28,768 nt of DNA from the NCBI GenBank assembly GCA_002491225.1, contig DKVN01000146.1, forward strand, positions 487 to 29,254, written 5' to 3'. The notes beneath the pieces are model-generated. The model saw only the letters and a list, made by a program, of their open reading frames with translations. It did not search any database and was not told the DNA's origin. The translations under genes were made by a program, and so were the position numbers. The stretch is from Faecalibacterium sp. UBA7177. Lineage in GTDB: Bacteria; Bacillota; Clostridia; Oscillospirales; Ruminococcaceae. Positions 14,750 through 22,580 of this stretch are shown here, in pieces. The stretch's first letter is position 1. Each line of letters starts with the position of its first letter.

Positions 14750-14976
14750 ACACGCCCCAAACCGGCAAATTATTGCAGCGGAGCGGTGGTTCGACAAGAA
14801 AACAAAGTCGCAAATTCTACCTGTGCGGCCGCATCCGCTGCGTCATCAAAGCTTGAAATCCACCAAGGATTCCTGCGCTTTTCTTCCTTGTGGCTGCGGC
14901 CGCACAGCGAATTTGCGCTGCTTCGCAGGTTCTCCGAACTCTTTGTTTTCTCATCTCACCACCGCTTGGGGCGTGT
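14750..14976. repeat. 227-bp imperfect inverted repeat, MITE-like
   Basis: Matching arms run inward from both ends. ACACGCCCCAA (14750-14760) matches 14966-14976, AGCGGTGGT (14782-14790) matches 14958-14966, AGAAAACAAAG (14797-14807) matches 14941-14951, CGCAAATTC (14809-14817) matches 14909-14917, and CTGTGCGGCCGCA (14821-14833) matches 14895-14907. The left arm has 21 extra bases (14761-14781) and the right arm 23 (14918-14940). The 61-base centre has a small AATCC/GGATT hairpin. No gene, transposase or clear target duplication is seen. It fills most of the 407-base gap between the sensor kinase and the ECF sigma gene. Confidence 0.75.
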
Positions 14977-15060
14977 TTTGGTCAAATTTTGCGGGCGCGG
15001 CCCCATGCATGGTGCGGCCCCCCGAACGGCGGGCCCGTCCGCGGCGCAACCCTTGCGCCC

Positions 15061-16602
15061 TTACGGCTTCTCCTTCGGCGCCGGGGGCAGCTCAAACCAG
15101 AACACGCTGCCCTTGCCCAGCTCGCTCTGCACCCCAAACCGGCTGCCGTGCCCCCGCAGGATCGCCTGGCAGATCGAGAGCCCCAGCCCGGTGCCCGCCC
15201 TGCCCGCGTCGCTGCGGCTGCGGTAGTAGCGGTCAAACAGGTGCGGCAGCTCCTCCTGCGGGATGCCGGGGCCGTGGTCCTCCACCTCTACCCGCACCGC
15301 GCCGCCCTCGCAGCGTTTCGCCCGCAGCAAAAACACCCCGTCCTCGCCGAGGTGATGCATCGCATTGCCCAAAAGGTTATGCAGCACCCGCTCCAGCATG
15401 GCCGGGTCGGCGTACACCGGGCAGGGGCCGTCCAGCTCCAGCTGCAGCCGGCTGCCGTTTTGGGCGCAGACTGCCTCGTACCGCTCGGCCACCTCCTCGC
15501 ACAGCTGGGCCAGGTCGAACCGCACCGGCTGGGGCTTCTCGGCCCCGCTGCTCACCTTGGACAGCTCCAGCACGCTGTTGACCAGCGCGCTCAGCCGGTC
15601 GGTCTCGTCCACGATGATGTTCAACTGCTCGGTGCGGCGGGCGGTGTCCTCGCCGGTGATGTCCCGCACCGTCTCGGCGTAGCCCTTGATCAGGGTCAGC
15701 GGGGTGCGCAGGTCGTGGCTGACATTCGCCAGCAGATCCCGCTGCATCTGGCTGGCCGCGGCCACCTCGTCCGCCATCTGGTTAAAGTCCTCGGCCAGCC
15801 GCCCCACCTCGTCCCGGCCGTGGGGGGTCACCCGCACCGAGTAGTCCCCCTGGGCCATCCGGCGGGCGGCGGCCGAAAGCTCGGTCAGCGGCCGGGTGAA
15901 CCAGCGGCTGAAGAGCCATGCCCCGGCCACCGCAAACACCCCCATGATCAGCGCAATGTGGGGCAGCAGCTTTTTCAGCACCACCCCCGCCTCGCCGATC
16001 TGCGCGAGGCTGGTCGAGACCAGCACCGCGTACTGCCCCTCGTGCGCCAAACGGCCCACCACCATCTGCTGGCTGCCCGAGCTGGTGGTGAGGATGCGGG
16101 TCAGGCTGCCGGAGGAAAACACCTCGGCCCGCAGCGCCCTGGCCTCCTCGGTGTCCCGCTCGGGGGCGGTGAGCCCGCCAAACCCGCTGCCCGCGCCGGG
16201 GTGCAGCAGGCAGGGCTGTAAATTTTCGACATAGTTCACCGTGCGCAGGCTCTCGTCCGACACCTCAACGCAGAGCCCCCGCACATCCAGCGTCCCCGCG
16301 CGGATCGCCTCGTTCACCTGCTGCCAGAACCCGGCGTTCAGCTCGAGCCCCCAGGGGGTGCGGCGGCTGATCTCCTCCCCGCTTGCGTCGATCATCCCGG
16401 CCAGCAGCTCGCACTGGCTGCTCAGCCGGGCCTCGATGTGCTGGTTGTACCGGTGGGGCAGAAACTGGGTGGTCAGCAGCCCCACCAGCGCGAGGGTCAC
16501 CGCGGCCATCAGGCTGACAAATAACATCAGCCGCCCCCGCAGCCCCAGCACCCGCCGCCCTGCCGTGCGGGTTTGCGCGGCCGGATTCCTTGCAGCTCTC
16601 AA
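15061..16602 (-). CDS. two-component sensor histidine kinase
   Basis: A 513-residue membrane kinase. Transmembrane helix 1 spans about 24-45, an extracytoplasmic sensor region about 46-212, helix 2 about 213-231, and HAMP about 231-285. The HisKA domain has the phospho-acceptor His296 in SHDLRTPL. The ATPase domain has an N box (HNLLGNAMHH, 408-417), G1 (DHGPGIP, 442-448), F box (LFDRYY) and G2 (GTGLGLS, 470-476). All catalytic motifs are intact. The start is TTG, supported by GGGGAGG seven bases upstream; no better ATG exists. It lies 55 bases after the response regulator on the same strand. The sensor region has no motif I recognise, so the signal is unknown. Confidence 0.93.
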   Translation of the reverse strand: MRAARNPAAQTRTAGRRVLGLRGRLMLFVSLMAAVTLALVGLLTTQFLPHRYNQHIEARLSSQCELLAGMIDASGEEISRRTPWGLELNAGFWQQVNEAIRAGTLDVRGLCVEVSDESLRTVNYVENLQPCLLHPGAGSGFGGLTAPERDTEEARALRAEVFSSGSLTRILTTSSGSQQMVVGRLAHEGQYAVLVSTSLAQIGEAGVVLKKLLPHIALIMGVFAVAGAWLFSRWFTRPLTELSAAARRMAQGDYSVRVTPHGRDEVGRLAEDFNQMADEVAAASQMQRDLLANVSHDLRTPLTLIKGYAETVRDITGEDTARRTEQLNIIVDETDRLSALVNSVLELSKVSSGAEKPQPVRFDLAQLCEEVAERYEAVCAQNGSRLQLELDGPCPVYADPAMLERVLHNLLGNAMHHLGEDGVFLLRAKRCEGGAVRVEVEDHGPGIPQEELPHLFDRYYRSRSDAGRAGTGLGLSICQAILRGHGSRFGVQSELGKGSVFWFELPPAPKEKP

Positions 16603-16657
16603 AATGCTTCCTCCCCTGCCGCCCCCGCGGCCCCTTGCGCCGCGGGCAGATCACCGC

Positions 16658-17347
16658 TTACGCCTTGGCCGCGTCCGGGTCAAACTTGTACCCGACCCCC
16701 CACACCGTGACAATATAGTCCCGGCAGGGGCCCAGATGGCCGCGCAGCATCTTGATGTGGGTGTCCACCGTGCGGTCCTCGCCAAAATAGTCGTAGTTCC
16801 ACACCTTTTGCAAGATCTTCTCCCGGCTGAGGGCCAGCCCCCGGTTCTCGGCCAGAAACACCAGCAGGTCAAACTCCTTGGGAGTCAGGGCCACCTCCTG
16901 CCCGGCCACCCGCACGCTGTGGCTGGCCGTGTCGATCACCAGTTCCCCAAAGGTGTAGCGGCCAGCGTCCTCCCGGCTCTTGGGCATGGTGCGGGCCAGT
17001 ACCACCCGCACCCGGGCCACCAGCTCCCGCGGGCTGAACGGCTTGACCACATAGTCGTCCGCCCCGCTCTCCAGTCCTGCCAGCTTGTCGTACTCCTCGC
17101 CGCGGGCGGTCAGCATGATCACGGGGGTCTGGATCCGGTCGGCCCGCATCCGGCGCAGGCAGCTCATCCCGTCCAAAAACGGCATCATCACGTCCAGAAT
17201 CACCAAGTCGATGCCGCCCTGCTGCACCAAACTCAGCGCCTCGCCGCCGTCGGCGGCCTCGCGGCAGTCAAAGCCCGCGTGGGTCAGGTGCTCGCGGATC
17301 AGTTCTCGGATACGCGGCTCGTCGTCCGCGATCAGGATGGTGGGCAT
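16658..17347 (-). CDS. OmpR/PhoB-type response regulator
   Basis: A 229-residue DNA-binding regulator. The receiver domain (1-115) has the acidic pair Asp8/Asp9, phospho-acceptor Asp52 (VILDVMMP), Thr80 and Lys102. The C-terminal winged helix (about 130-225) has the typical LTPKEFDLLVFLAENRG and DTHIKMLRGHLG stretches and ends in VWGVGYKFD. The ATG follows AAAGGAGG. It is cotranscribed with the sensor kinase gene, which should phosphorylate it. It is divergent from a glycerophosphodiesterase gene, with a perfect 19-base palindrome between them that might be a binding site. Such regulators more often bind direct repeats, so that is uncertain. Confidence 0.95.
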   Translation of the reverse strand: MPTILIADDEPRIRELIREHLTHAGFDCREAADGGEALSLVQQGGIDLVILDVMMPFLDGMSCLRRMRADRIQTPVIMLTARGEEYDKLAGLESGADDYVVKPFSPRELVARVRVVLARTMPKSREDAGRYTFGELVIDTASHSVRVAGQEVALTPKEFDLLVFLAENRGLALSREKILQKVWNYDYFGEDRTVDTHIKMLRGHLGPCRDYIVTVWGVGYKFDPDAAKA

Positions 17348-17390
17348 AGGGGTGACCTCCTTTGGCGTTGTAGTCCATCTTCTCCTCTTG

Positions 17391-17399
17391 ATGATACCA
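17391..17399 (-). promoter_or_regulatory. extended -10 promoter of the two-component operon
   Basis: On the minus strand TGGTATCAT (17399-17391) is a TGn-extended -10 with no clear -35. It lies about 45 bases upstream of the response regulator start. Confidence 0.55.
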
Positions 17400-17420
17400 C
17401 ACTTTTGCCGGGCCGTTCAT

Positions 17421-17439
17421 GGATTTTCTGTGAAAATCC
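17421..17439. promoter_or_regulatory. perfect palindrome between divergent genes
   Basis: GGATTTTC (17421-17428) and GAAAATCC (17432-17439) form a perfect 8-bp inverted repeat around TGT. It lies near the -35 zone of the leftward regulator promoter and 33 bases before the -10 of the rightward gene, a natural place for an operator. Confidence 0.5.
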
Positions 17440-17468
17440 GCCCCGATGCCCCGGCCGGGCGCAAAATG

Positions 17469-17477
17469 TGCTATAAT
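17469..17477 (+). promoter_or_regulatory. extended -10 promoter of the glycerophosphodiesterase gene
   Basis: TGCTATAAT (17469-17477) is a perfect TGn-extended -10. No good -35 is visible 16-18 bases upstream. The start site would be near 17484, 30 bases before the ATG. Confidence 0.7.
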
Positions 17478-17513
17478 GAGGGACACAAGCAAGAGGAAAA
17501 GGGGGCATCGCGG

Positions 17514-18350
17514 ATGTTCTGGTGTTTTGCGGCGCTGGCCGTGCTGGGCCTGCTGCTGCTCTGGGCCGTGCTGCCGGGGCGGCCCTCGGCGGCGCAGCGG
17601 GCGATGCTGCAAAACTGGCATGTTGCCCACCGCGGCCTGCACACGGCCGACAAAACAACGCCCGAAAACAGTATGCCCGCCTTTTTGGCGGCCGGGGCGG
17701 CGGGCTATGGCATCGAGCTGGACGTCCAGCTCTCGCGGGACGGCGAGGTGCTCGTCTTTCACGACGATACGCTCGACCGGGTGACCGGCGTCCCAGGCCG
17801 CCTCGACGCCCGCGACTGGGCCGCGCTGCGCACCCTGCGCCTTTGCGGCAGCGAGGAGGGCATCCCCCGCTTTGAGGCGCTGCTAAAACAGCTTGCGGCC
17901 CAGGGCAGCGCCGGGCCGCTGATCGTCGAGCTGAAAACCGGCCCCCGCAACCCGCTGCTCTGCCAAAAAACCTTAGAACTGCTGCGCGGCTACCCCGGCA
18001 GCTACTGCATCGAGAGCTTCGACCCCCGCATCCTGGCCTGGTTCCGCCGCCACGCGCCGGAGGTGCTGCGCGGGCAGCTGTCCCAGCCGTATGCCGAATT
18101 CCGCAAAGGCGGCCTGCCCCCGGTGCGGGCCTTTGCGCTCAGCCGGTGCCTGGGCAGCTTCGCGGCCCGGCCCCAGTTCATCGCCTGGGGGCCGGGGCCT
18201 AAAAATCTATTCGTGCGCTTGGCCGAGGGCTTCGGCGCGCTGCGGGTCCGCTGGACCGTCCGGGATACCGACACGCCCGCTTTAGAGGCGCTGCACGCCG
18301 GGTACGACGCGCTGATCTTTGAGTTTTTCACCCCTGGGCCGCGGTGGTGA
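17514..18350 (+). CDS. membrane-anchored glycerophosphodiester phosphodiesterase
   Basis: A 278-residue GDPD-family protein. It splits glycerophosphodiesters, or related lipid or teichoic-acid backbones, into glycerol 3-phosphate and an alcohol. One N-terminal hydrophobic helix (about 3-21) anchors it. The TIM-barrel catalytic residues are in place: His39-Arg40 (AHRG), Glu51-Asn52 (PENS), Glu68 and Asp70 (IELDVQ), His83-Asp84 (FHDD), plus the downstream VELK and IESFD strands. The ATG at 17514 follows AAAGGGGG with eight bases spacing; a longer in-frame reading crosses the promoter and is rejected. It is a single gene between its own promoter and a strong terminator. Whether it faces inside or outside depends on anchor orientation, which I cannot settle. 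Confidence 0.9.
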   Translation: MFWCFAALAVLGLLLLWAVLPGRPSAAQRAMLQNWHVAHRGLHTADKTTPENSMPAFLAAGAAGYGIELDVQLSRDGEVLVFHDDTLDRVTGVPGRLDARDWAALRTLRLCGSEEGIPRFEALLKQLAAQGSAGPLIVELKTGPRNPLLCQKTLELLRGYPGSYCIESFDPRILAWFRRHAPEVLRGQLSQPYAEFRKGGLPPVRAFALSRCLGSFAARPQFIAWGPGPKNLFVRLAEGFGALRVRWTVRDTDTPALEALHAGYDALIFEFFTPGPRW

Positions 18351-18404
18351 GCCTCCGCCTGCCGCCCCGCCCCCGCCGAACACCCAGGCATCCCCCAAAA
18401 CCAC

Positions 18405-18449
18405 ACCGCCCCGCCGCACAGCGCTTTGCCGTGCGGCGGGGCGGTTTTT
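18405..18449 (+). terminator. rho-independent terminator of the glycerophosphodiesterase gene
   Basis: A perfect 15-bp stem pairs 18405-18419 with 18431-18445 around an 11-base loop, followed by TTTTT (18445-18449). The minus-strand side has only a short, displaced T-run, so it mainly serves the plus strand but may also help end the convergent aldo/keto reductase gene. Confidence 0.92.
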
Positions 18450-18489
18450 GCTTCGCGGAAAAACGCGGGCGGCAAAGGGACGGGTCCGC

Positions 18490-19512
18490 TCACAGCGGCT
18501 TGCCCGCCAGCACCTCCTTGAAATCAGCGTAGTTGCGCTGCAAAAGAGCCGGGGTGTCCAGCTCGTAGGGGCAGCGGGCGGCGCACTGGCCGCAGTGGAT
18601 GCAGTCCTCGATCTTCTTCATCATGGCCTGCCCTTTTTCCGAGAGGAAGTTCTCGGCGGGGGCGCGGCGCATCATCACCGAGGCCCGGGCGCAGGTGGGG
18701 ATCTCGATGCCCTGGGGGCAGGGCATGCAGTAGCCGCAGCCGCGGCAAAACTCCCCCTGCAGCTCCCGCCGGTCGGCCTCGATCACCGCCTCAAGCTCCG
18801 GCGTCAGGGTCGGGGGCGTCTGGATATAGGAGAGGAACTCCTCCAGCTCCCAATCCCGCTGGATGCCCCAGATGGGCAGCACGTTTTTCTGCTGCAGCAT
18901 CCAGGCGCAGGCGGCCGCCGAGTTGTTGATCAGCCCGCCGCTCAGCGCCTTCATCGCGATAAAGCCCATCCCGGCGTCGAGCGCCGCTCTGGCCACCCCC
19001 AGCTCCTGCGGGCCGCTGATGTAGCTGAAGGGGAACATCATCGTCTCGTACAGCCCGCTCTCGATCGCCTTGTGGGCGGCGTCCAGCCGGTGGGCGGTGA
19101 TGCCGATGTGCCGAATCTTGCCCTGTTTTTTGGCCTCGACGAGCGCGTCGTACAGGCCGTTCTCCTCGCCGGGCAGCGGGCAGAAGGGGGGCATGTGCAG
19201 CTGGTAGAGGTCGATGTAATCGGTGCCGAGGGTGCGCAGGCTGGTGTGCAGGTCGGCCCAGAGGGCATCGGCGGTTTTGGCGGCGGTCTTGGTGGCGATC
19301 AGCACCTTGTCCCGCATCCCGGCAAAGGCCGCGCCCAGCTTTTCCTCACTGTCGGTGTAGGCGCGGGCGGTGTCAAAATAGGTCATGCCGCCCTCATAGG
19401 CGCGGCGCAGCAGCCGCACGGCGTCGGCCTTGGGGATGCGCTGGATCGGCAGCGCGCCAAAGGCGTTCTGTTCGGTGCAAAGGCCGGTGCGGCCCAGCTG
19501 GATGATCGACAT
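18490..19512 (-). CDS. aldo/keto reductase with C-terminal 4Fe-4S domain
   Basis: A 340-residue fusion common in anaerobes. The N-terminal aldo/keto reductase barrel has the tetrad Asp47, Tyr52, Lys75 and His106. The C-terminal part is ferredoxin-like. Cys256, 259, 262 and 265 lie in CRGCGYCMPCP, Cys274 follows, and Cys304, 307, 310 and 314 lie in CIHCGQCAARCP, enough for two 4Fe-4S clusters. It probably couples reduction of a carbonyl compound to ferredoxin-type electron transfer; the substrate is unknown. The ATG at 19512 follows AAAGGAGGG. It lies 119 bases downstream of the tRNA gene on the same strand and converges on the glycerophosphodiesterase gene. No promoter of its own could be fixed. 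Confidence 0.92.
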   Translation of the reverse strand: MSIIQLGRTGLCTEQNAFGALPIQRIPKADAVRLLRRAYEGGMTYFDTARAYTDSEEKLGAAFAGMRDKVLIATKTAAKTADALWADLHTSLRTLGTDYIDLYQLHMPPFCPLPGEENGLYDALVEAKKQGKIRHIGITAHRLDAAHKAIESGLYETMMFPFSYISGPQELGVARAALDAGMGFIAMKALSGGLINNSAAACAWMLQQKNVLPIWGIQRDWELEEFLSYIQTPPTLTPELEAVIEADRRELQGEFCRGCGYCMPCPQGIEIPTCARASVMMRRAPAENFLSEKGQAMMKKIEDCIHCGQCAARCPYELDTPALLQRNYADFKEVLAGKPL

Positions 19513-19565
19513 CGAAAAACCCTCCTTTTTGCGTTGGCCCGGCAGGGCGGTTGAAGAGCGGGATC

Positions 19566-19621
19566 AAAAAAAGCGGCGGTGAGACGAGAAAACCCCATAG
19601 ACGGGCCGAGGGGGTTCGTCT
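19566..19621 (-). terminator. possible terminator downstream of the CAU tRNA
   Basis: On the minus strand AGACGA (19621-19616) pairs with TCGTCT (19587-19582), and AACCCC pairs with GGGGTT inside. GGGGTTTTC gives a short U-run, and a run of seven T follows at 19572-19566. The separation between stem and the longer run makes it imperfect. Confidence 0.45.
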
Positions 19622-19631
19622 AAGGGGCGAT

Positions 19632-19708
19632 TGGTGGGCCATCCAGGACTTGAACCCGGGACCAAGCGGTTATGAGCCGCCGGCTCTGACCAACTGAGCT
19701 AATGGCCC
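19632..19708 (-). tRNA. tRNA with anticodon CAU, probably tRNA-Ile2 (lysidine)
   Basis: A 77-base tRNA including encoded CCA. The acceptor is GGGCCAT/ATGGCCC, the D stem GCTC/GAGC, the anticodon stem GGCGG/CCGCT with loop CTCATAA, and the T stem CCGGG/CCTGG has one mismatch around TTCAAGT. Anticodon CAU fits Met or the lysidine-modified isoleucine tRNA that reads AUA. It is not the initiator, because the anticodon stem lacks three G-C pairs. The GGCTCATAACCGC and CTTGGTC stretches resemble E. coli ileX, so I favour Ile2. Confidence 0.9.
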
Positions 19709-19771
19709 GTATTGGCGCTTTTGACAGCTGCGCCCGGCAGCCGCCCCGCGGGCCGCTGCCCCGCAAGGCCC

Positions 19772-19801
19772 AGTATACCACACCCTGCGCGGGCAGGGCA
19801 A
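19772..19801 (-). promoter_or_regulatory. promoter of the CAU tRNA gene
   Basis: On the minus strand TTGCCC (19801-19796), 18 bases, then TATACT (19777-19772), with TGG before the -10 (extended). The start near 19765 gives a leader of about 57 bases. Confidence 0.75.
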
Positions 19802-19902
19802 GCGGTTTTGCGCTGTTTTGTGGCCGGGGGGGCGCGCCGGGTTTGCCCCGGGGCCCTTGGGCGGCGGCCATGTAACAGCAAAGCCGCCGGGGGCGCAGCG
19901 GG

Positions 19903-20346
19903 TCAGTCCCCCTCTGCGGCCTGCGTCGGGGCGGCGGGCCGGGCGTCTAACTTTGCCGCCAGAAATTCATCCAGCATCGCCTGCGGAAAAACCGGCTCCC
20001 CGTACCCAAAGGCCTCCCGCACGAAGCTGAGGGTCACCACCGTGCGGCGGCCGGGGTCAAGCCGCAGCAGGTAGACCGTGTCCACCGGCTGGTTGGTGGG
20101 GCGGTGGAGGGTCAGGTGCAGCAAAAACGCGCCGTCCGGCTGGCGCTCGCAGGTGTACGCGAAGAGGTCGGCGTCGGTTCTGGAGCGCAGCCGGTCAAAG
20201 CAGTCGTCCAGCGGCAGGTTGGTGCGGTACTCCAGCACCCCGGCGGGGCCGGGCGCGGCCCGCCGTTTTGCCTGCTGGCGGCGCAGCCCGGCCCAGATCA
20301 GCCCCACCACCGCGGCCAGCACCAGCGCCGAGAGAAACAGCTGCAT
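19903..20346 (-). CDS. hypothetical protein with one N-terminal membrane helix
   Basis: A 147-residue protein I do not recognise. A single hydrophobic helix (about 3-20, LFLSALVLAAVVGLIWAGL) is followed by a basic stretch (RRQQAKRR) and a soluble domain with a repeated beta-strand look (YRTNLPLDDCFDRLRS, AFLLHLTLHRPT, VVTLSFVREAFGYGEP). The basic flank after the helix predicts that the soluble part is cytoplasmic. The ATG at 20346 is preceded by AAGGGGG with spacing near eight; a longer in-frame start ten codons upstream is less likely. It is divergent from the next membrane protein and has no close neighbours that hint at function. Confidence 0.7.
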   Translation of the reverse strand: MQLFLSALVLAAVVGLIWAGLRRQQAKRRAAPGPAGVLEYRTNLPLDDCFDRLRSRTDADLFAYTCERQPDGAFLLHLTLHRPTNQPVDTVYLLRLDPGRRTVVTLSFVREAFGYGEPVFPQAMLDEFLAAKLDARPAAPTQAAEGD

Positions 20347-20402
20347 CTGCGCACCCCCTTTTTTCCTGCCGGACAAGCGTGCTTTTCTTTCCGGCGTTTG
20401 TG

Positions 20403-20472
20403 TGGTATGATATACTATACTTTATCGGGCGGGGCCGCCCCGGGCGGCGCTGCCGGATACCCCTATTATAAT
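20403..20472. promoter_or_regulatory. divergent promoter region of two small membrane-protein genes
   Basis: An AT-rich island in GC-rich sequence. On the plus strand TGGTATGAT (20403-20411) is an extended -10, overlapped by two TATACT boxes, and a further TATAAT lies at 20467-20472. On the minus strand TATCAT (20412-20407) could serve the leftward gene. No -35 stands out, so the exact starts are open. Confidence 0.4.
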
Positions 20473-20537
20473 CCATCCGCGGGCGGGATGCAAACGCCCG
20501 GCGGGTACAAACCACGCACAGGGAGGGAGGCCGGAGG

Positions 20538-21047
20538 ATGAACCCCAAACTTTCCATCACCCGCAAAACCTATTACGCCCTTGGGCTGCTGGCGGCGGCC
20601 TGCCTGGCCGCCGGGGCCTTTTGCGTTTTGATCGGGCAGCCGCTGGCGCTGCTGGACAGCGTCGCCTTTGCCCTTACCGGCATGATGTTCTTGCTGCTGG
20701 CCGCCGTCAAGGGCAGCCCCAAGCAGGATAAAAAGCGATACTTCGCCTGTTTTCTTTTGCTGATCCTCTCCGCCTGCGGGCTGCCCGCCCCGGCCGCCCG
20801 GCTGCTGGCGGCAAGCTACTGGCCGCTGTTTTTGTGGGTGGAGGTGCTGCGCGGCAGCCCCGCCAAAAATGCCGCCCGGTTGCTCACCGCCTGCGAGCTG
20901 CTGGCCTGCCTGTTCTGGCTGGGGGTGTCGGCGGGCGGGCTGGAGGGCCTGACCCTTGTCGCCAACCTCTTCTGGCTGCTGACCACCCTCACCCGCGGCG
21001 GGGCGGCGCTCGTCCTCTACCGGGCCGAGGCAAACCGCACCGCCTGA
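20538..21047 (+). CDS. hypothetical four- to five-helix membrane protein
   Basis: A 169-residue, strongly hydrophobic protein with about five predicted helices (near 13-33, 37-56, 66-86, 90-100 and 115-155). A basic loop (KGSPKQDKKR) lies between the second and third. I recognise no family. GGGAGGGAGG lies seven bases before the ATG. It is 73 bases upstream of the GHL10 hydrolase gene on the same strand and could share its transcript. Its content of Leu, Ala and Gly matches small clostridial membrane proteins of unknown role. Confidence 0.7.
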   Translation: MNPKLSITRKTYYALGLLAAACLAAGAFCVLIGQPLALLDSVAFALTGMMFLLLAAVKGSPKQDKKRYFACFLLLILSACGLPAPAARLLAASYWPLFLWVEVLRGSPAKNAARLLTACELLACLFWLGVSAGGLEGLTLVANLFWLLTTLTRGGAALVLYRAEANRTA

Positions 21048-21120
21048 CCCAGGGCTGAACACCGCGCCGCCCGCCTTGATGACCGCCTTTTCCCACCCTC
21101 TCCCATAAAGGAGGCTGCCC

Positions 21121-22467
21121 ATGTCCCGCAAACCCTTGCGCTTTGCCTTGCAGGCCGGTCTGCTGGCCGTCTGCCTGCTGCTTGTTTTCTGCCTGCTGCC
21201 GCTGGGCCGCGCCCCGCAGGAGGGCGCTTCCCGCGGCGACGCGTCTGCCCCGGACACCCCCGCCCAGAGCGCCCCGGAACCCCCGGCCCAGGGCGCGGCG
21301 TCCGCCTCGTCAGCCGCGTCCTCCAGTGAGCCCGGCGGCGCAGCCGGGACCCCGGCCCTGCCGCTGCCGCAGGAGTACCGCGCCATGTGGATCAGCTATC
21401 TCGAATGGCAGAGCGTCGATTTTTCCTCCGAGGACGCCTTCCGGCGCGAGGCGGGCGAGATGCTGGACAACTGCGTCTCTCTCGGCCTCAACACGGTGAT
21501 CGCTCAGGTGCGCCCCTTTGCGGACGCGCTGTACCCCAGCGACCTCTTCCCCTGGAGCCACCTCTGCACCGGCACCCAAGGGGGGGATCCGGGGTATGAT
21601 CCGCTGACAATTCTGGTCGAGCTGGCCCACGCCCGCGGCCTGCGGCTCGAGGCCTGGCTCAACCCCTACCGGGTGCGGCTGAACGAGGCAAACCCCGCGG
21701 GCGAGCTGGCCGCAAACAGCCCCGCCCTGCTCCACCCGGAGTGGGTCAGGCAGGCGGAGGGCGGGCTCTATTTTGACCCCGCGAACCCCGAGGTGCAGCG
21801 GTACATCGTGCAGGGGGTGGAGGAGATCCTCCAAAACTACGCGGTGGACGGCATCCACTTTGACGATTACTTCTACCCCACCACCGACCCCACCTTTGAC
21901 GCGGGCGAGTACGCGGCTGCGGGCACCGGCCTTGCGCTGGACGCGTGGCGGAGGGAGAATGTCAACGCGCTGGTGCGGGCGGTGTATGATGCGGTCAAGG
22001 CGCAAAAGCCCTCGGCGGTGTTCGGCATCAGCCCGCAGGGCAACCCGGACAACAACTATAACGGCCAGTACAGCGACGTGGGCCTCTGGATGCGGGAGAG
22101 CGGCTATCTGGATTATGTGCTGCCCCAGCTCTACTGGGGCTACGGCTACACCACCGGCGGCGGCAGCACCCGGTACGCCTTTGAAAACATCAGCGCCGAG
22201 TGGGCCGGGATGGAACGCGCGCCGAGCGTGGCCCTCTACCTTGGCCTCGGGGCCTACCGCATCGGGGACGGGGACGGCGGCAATTACGCCGCGGCCGTCT
22301 CCGGCTGGCAGACCGGCCACACCCTCGCCGACATGATCGCGGACGGCCGGGCGATCGGGGCGGACGGGTATGTGCTCTACCGGTACGATTTCCTCTTCCG
22401 CAACGCGGCCTGGCCCGAGCTTGCCGCCAGCGAAAACGCAGCCATCGCCGCGGCCAACGCAGGGTGA
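21121..22467 (+). CDS. GHL10-type glycoside hydrolase-like protein (DUF187/YngK family)
   Basis: A 448-residue exported or anchored protein. A hydrophobic segment (about 8-28) is followed by a Pro/Ala/Ser/Glu-rich linker (about 30-85), then a TIM-barrel domain of the GHL10 family (Pfam PF02638, as in B. subtilis YngK). Family blocks are EYRAMWISYLEW (87-98), GLNTVIAQVRPFADALYPS, LRLEAWLNPYRV, the acidic GIHFDDYFYP strand, FGISPQGNPDNNYN and the DYVLPQLYWGYGY strand. The paired Asp in HFDDY are the likely catalytic or metal-binding residues. Members act on cell-surface or peptidoglycan-like glycans, with exact substrates mostly unproven. AAAGGAGG lies before the ATG. The downstream lipoprotein has its own promoter. 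Confidence 0.9.
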   Translation: MSRKPLRFALQAGLLAVCLLLVFCLLPLGRAPQEGASRGDASAPDTPAQSAPEPPAQGAASASSAASSSEPGGAAGTPALPLPQEYRAMWISYLEWQSVDFSSEDAFRREAGEMLDNCVSLGLNTVIAQVRPFADALYPSDLFPWSHLCTGTQGGDPGYDPLTILVELAHARGLRLEAWLNPYRVRLNEANPAGELAANSPALLHPEWVRQAEGGLYFDPANPEVQRYIVQGVEEILQNYAVDGIHFDDYFYPTTDPTFDAGEYAAAGTGLALDAWRRENVNALVRAVYDAVKAQKPSAVFGISPQGNPDNNYNGQYSDVGLWMRESGYLDYVLPQLYWGYGYTTGGGSTRYAFENISAEWAGMERAPSVALYLGLGAYRIGDGDGGNYAAAVSGWQTGHTLADMIADGRAIGADGYVLYRYDFLFRNAAWPELAASENAAIAAANAG

Positions 22468-22534
22468 GCGGGCGGCGCGGCGGGCGGCGCTGCCACAGCT
22501 GCCGCGCGGGCGGCAAACCGGGCCGCCGCGGGGC

Positions 22535-22563
22535 TTGTATCCCGCGCGCTTCGCGTCTATAAT
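22535..22563 (+). promoter_or_regulatory. sigma-A promoter of the lipoprotein gene
   Basis: TTGTAT (22535-22540) and a perfect TATAAT (22558-22563) are 17 bases apart. Transcription would start near 22570, just ahead of the GGCGGT hairpin, leaving a leader of about 70 bases. Confidence 0.82.
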
Positions 22564-22580
22564 AAGGGCAGCCCATTTGT

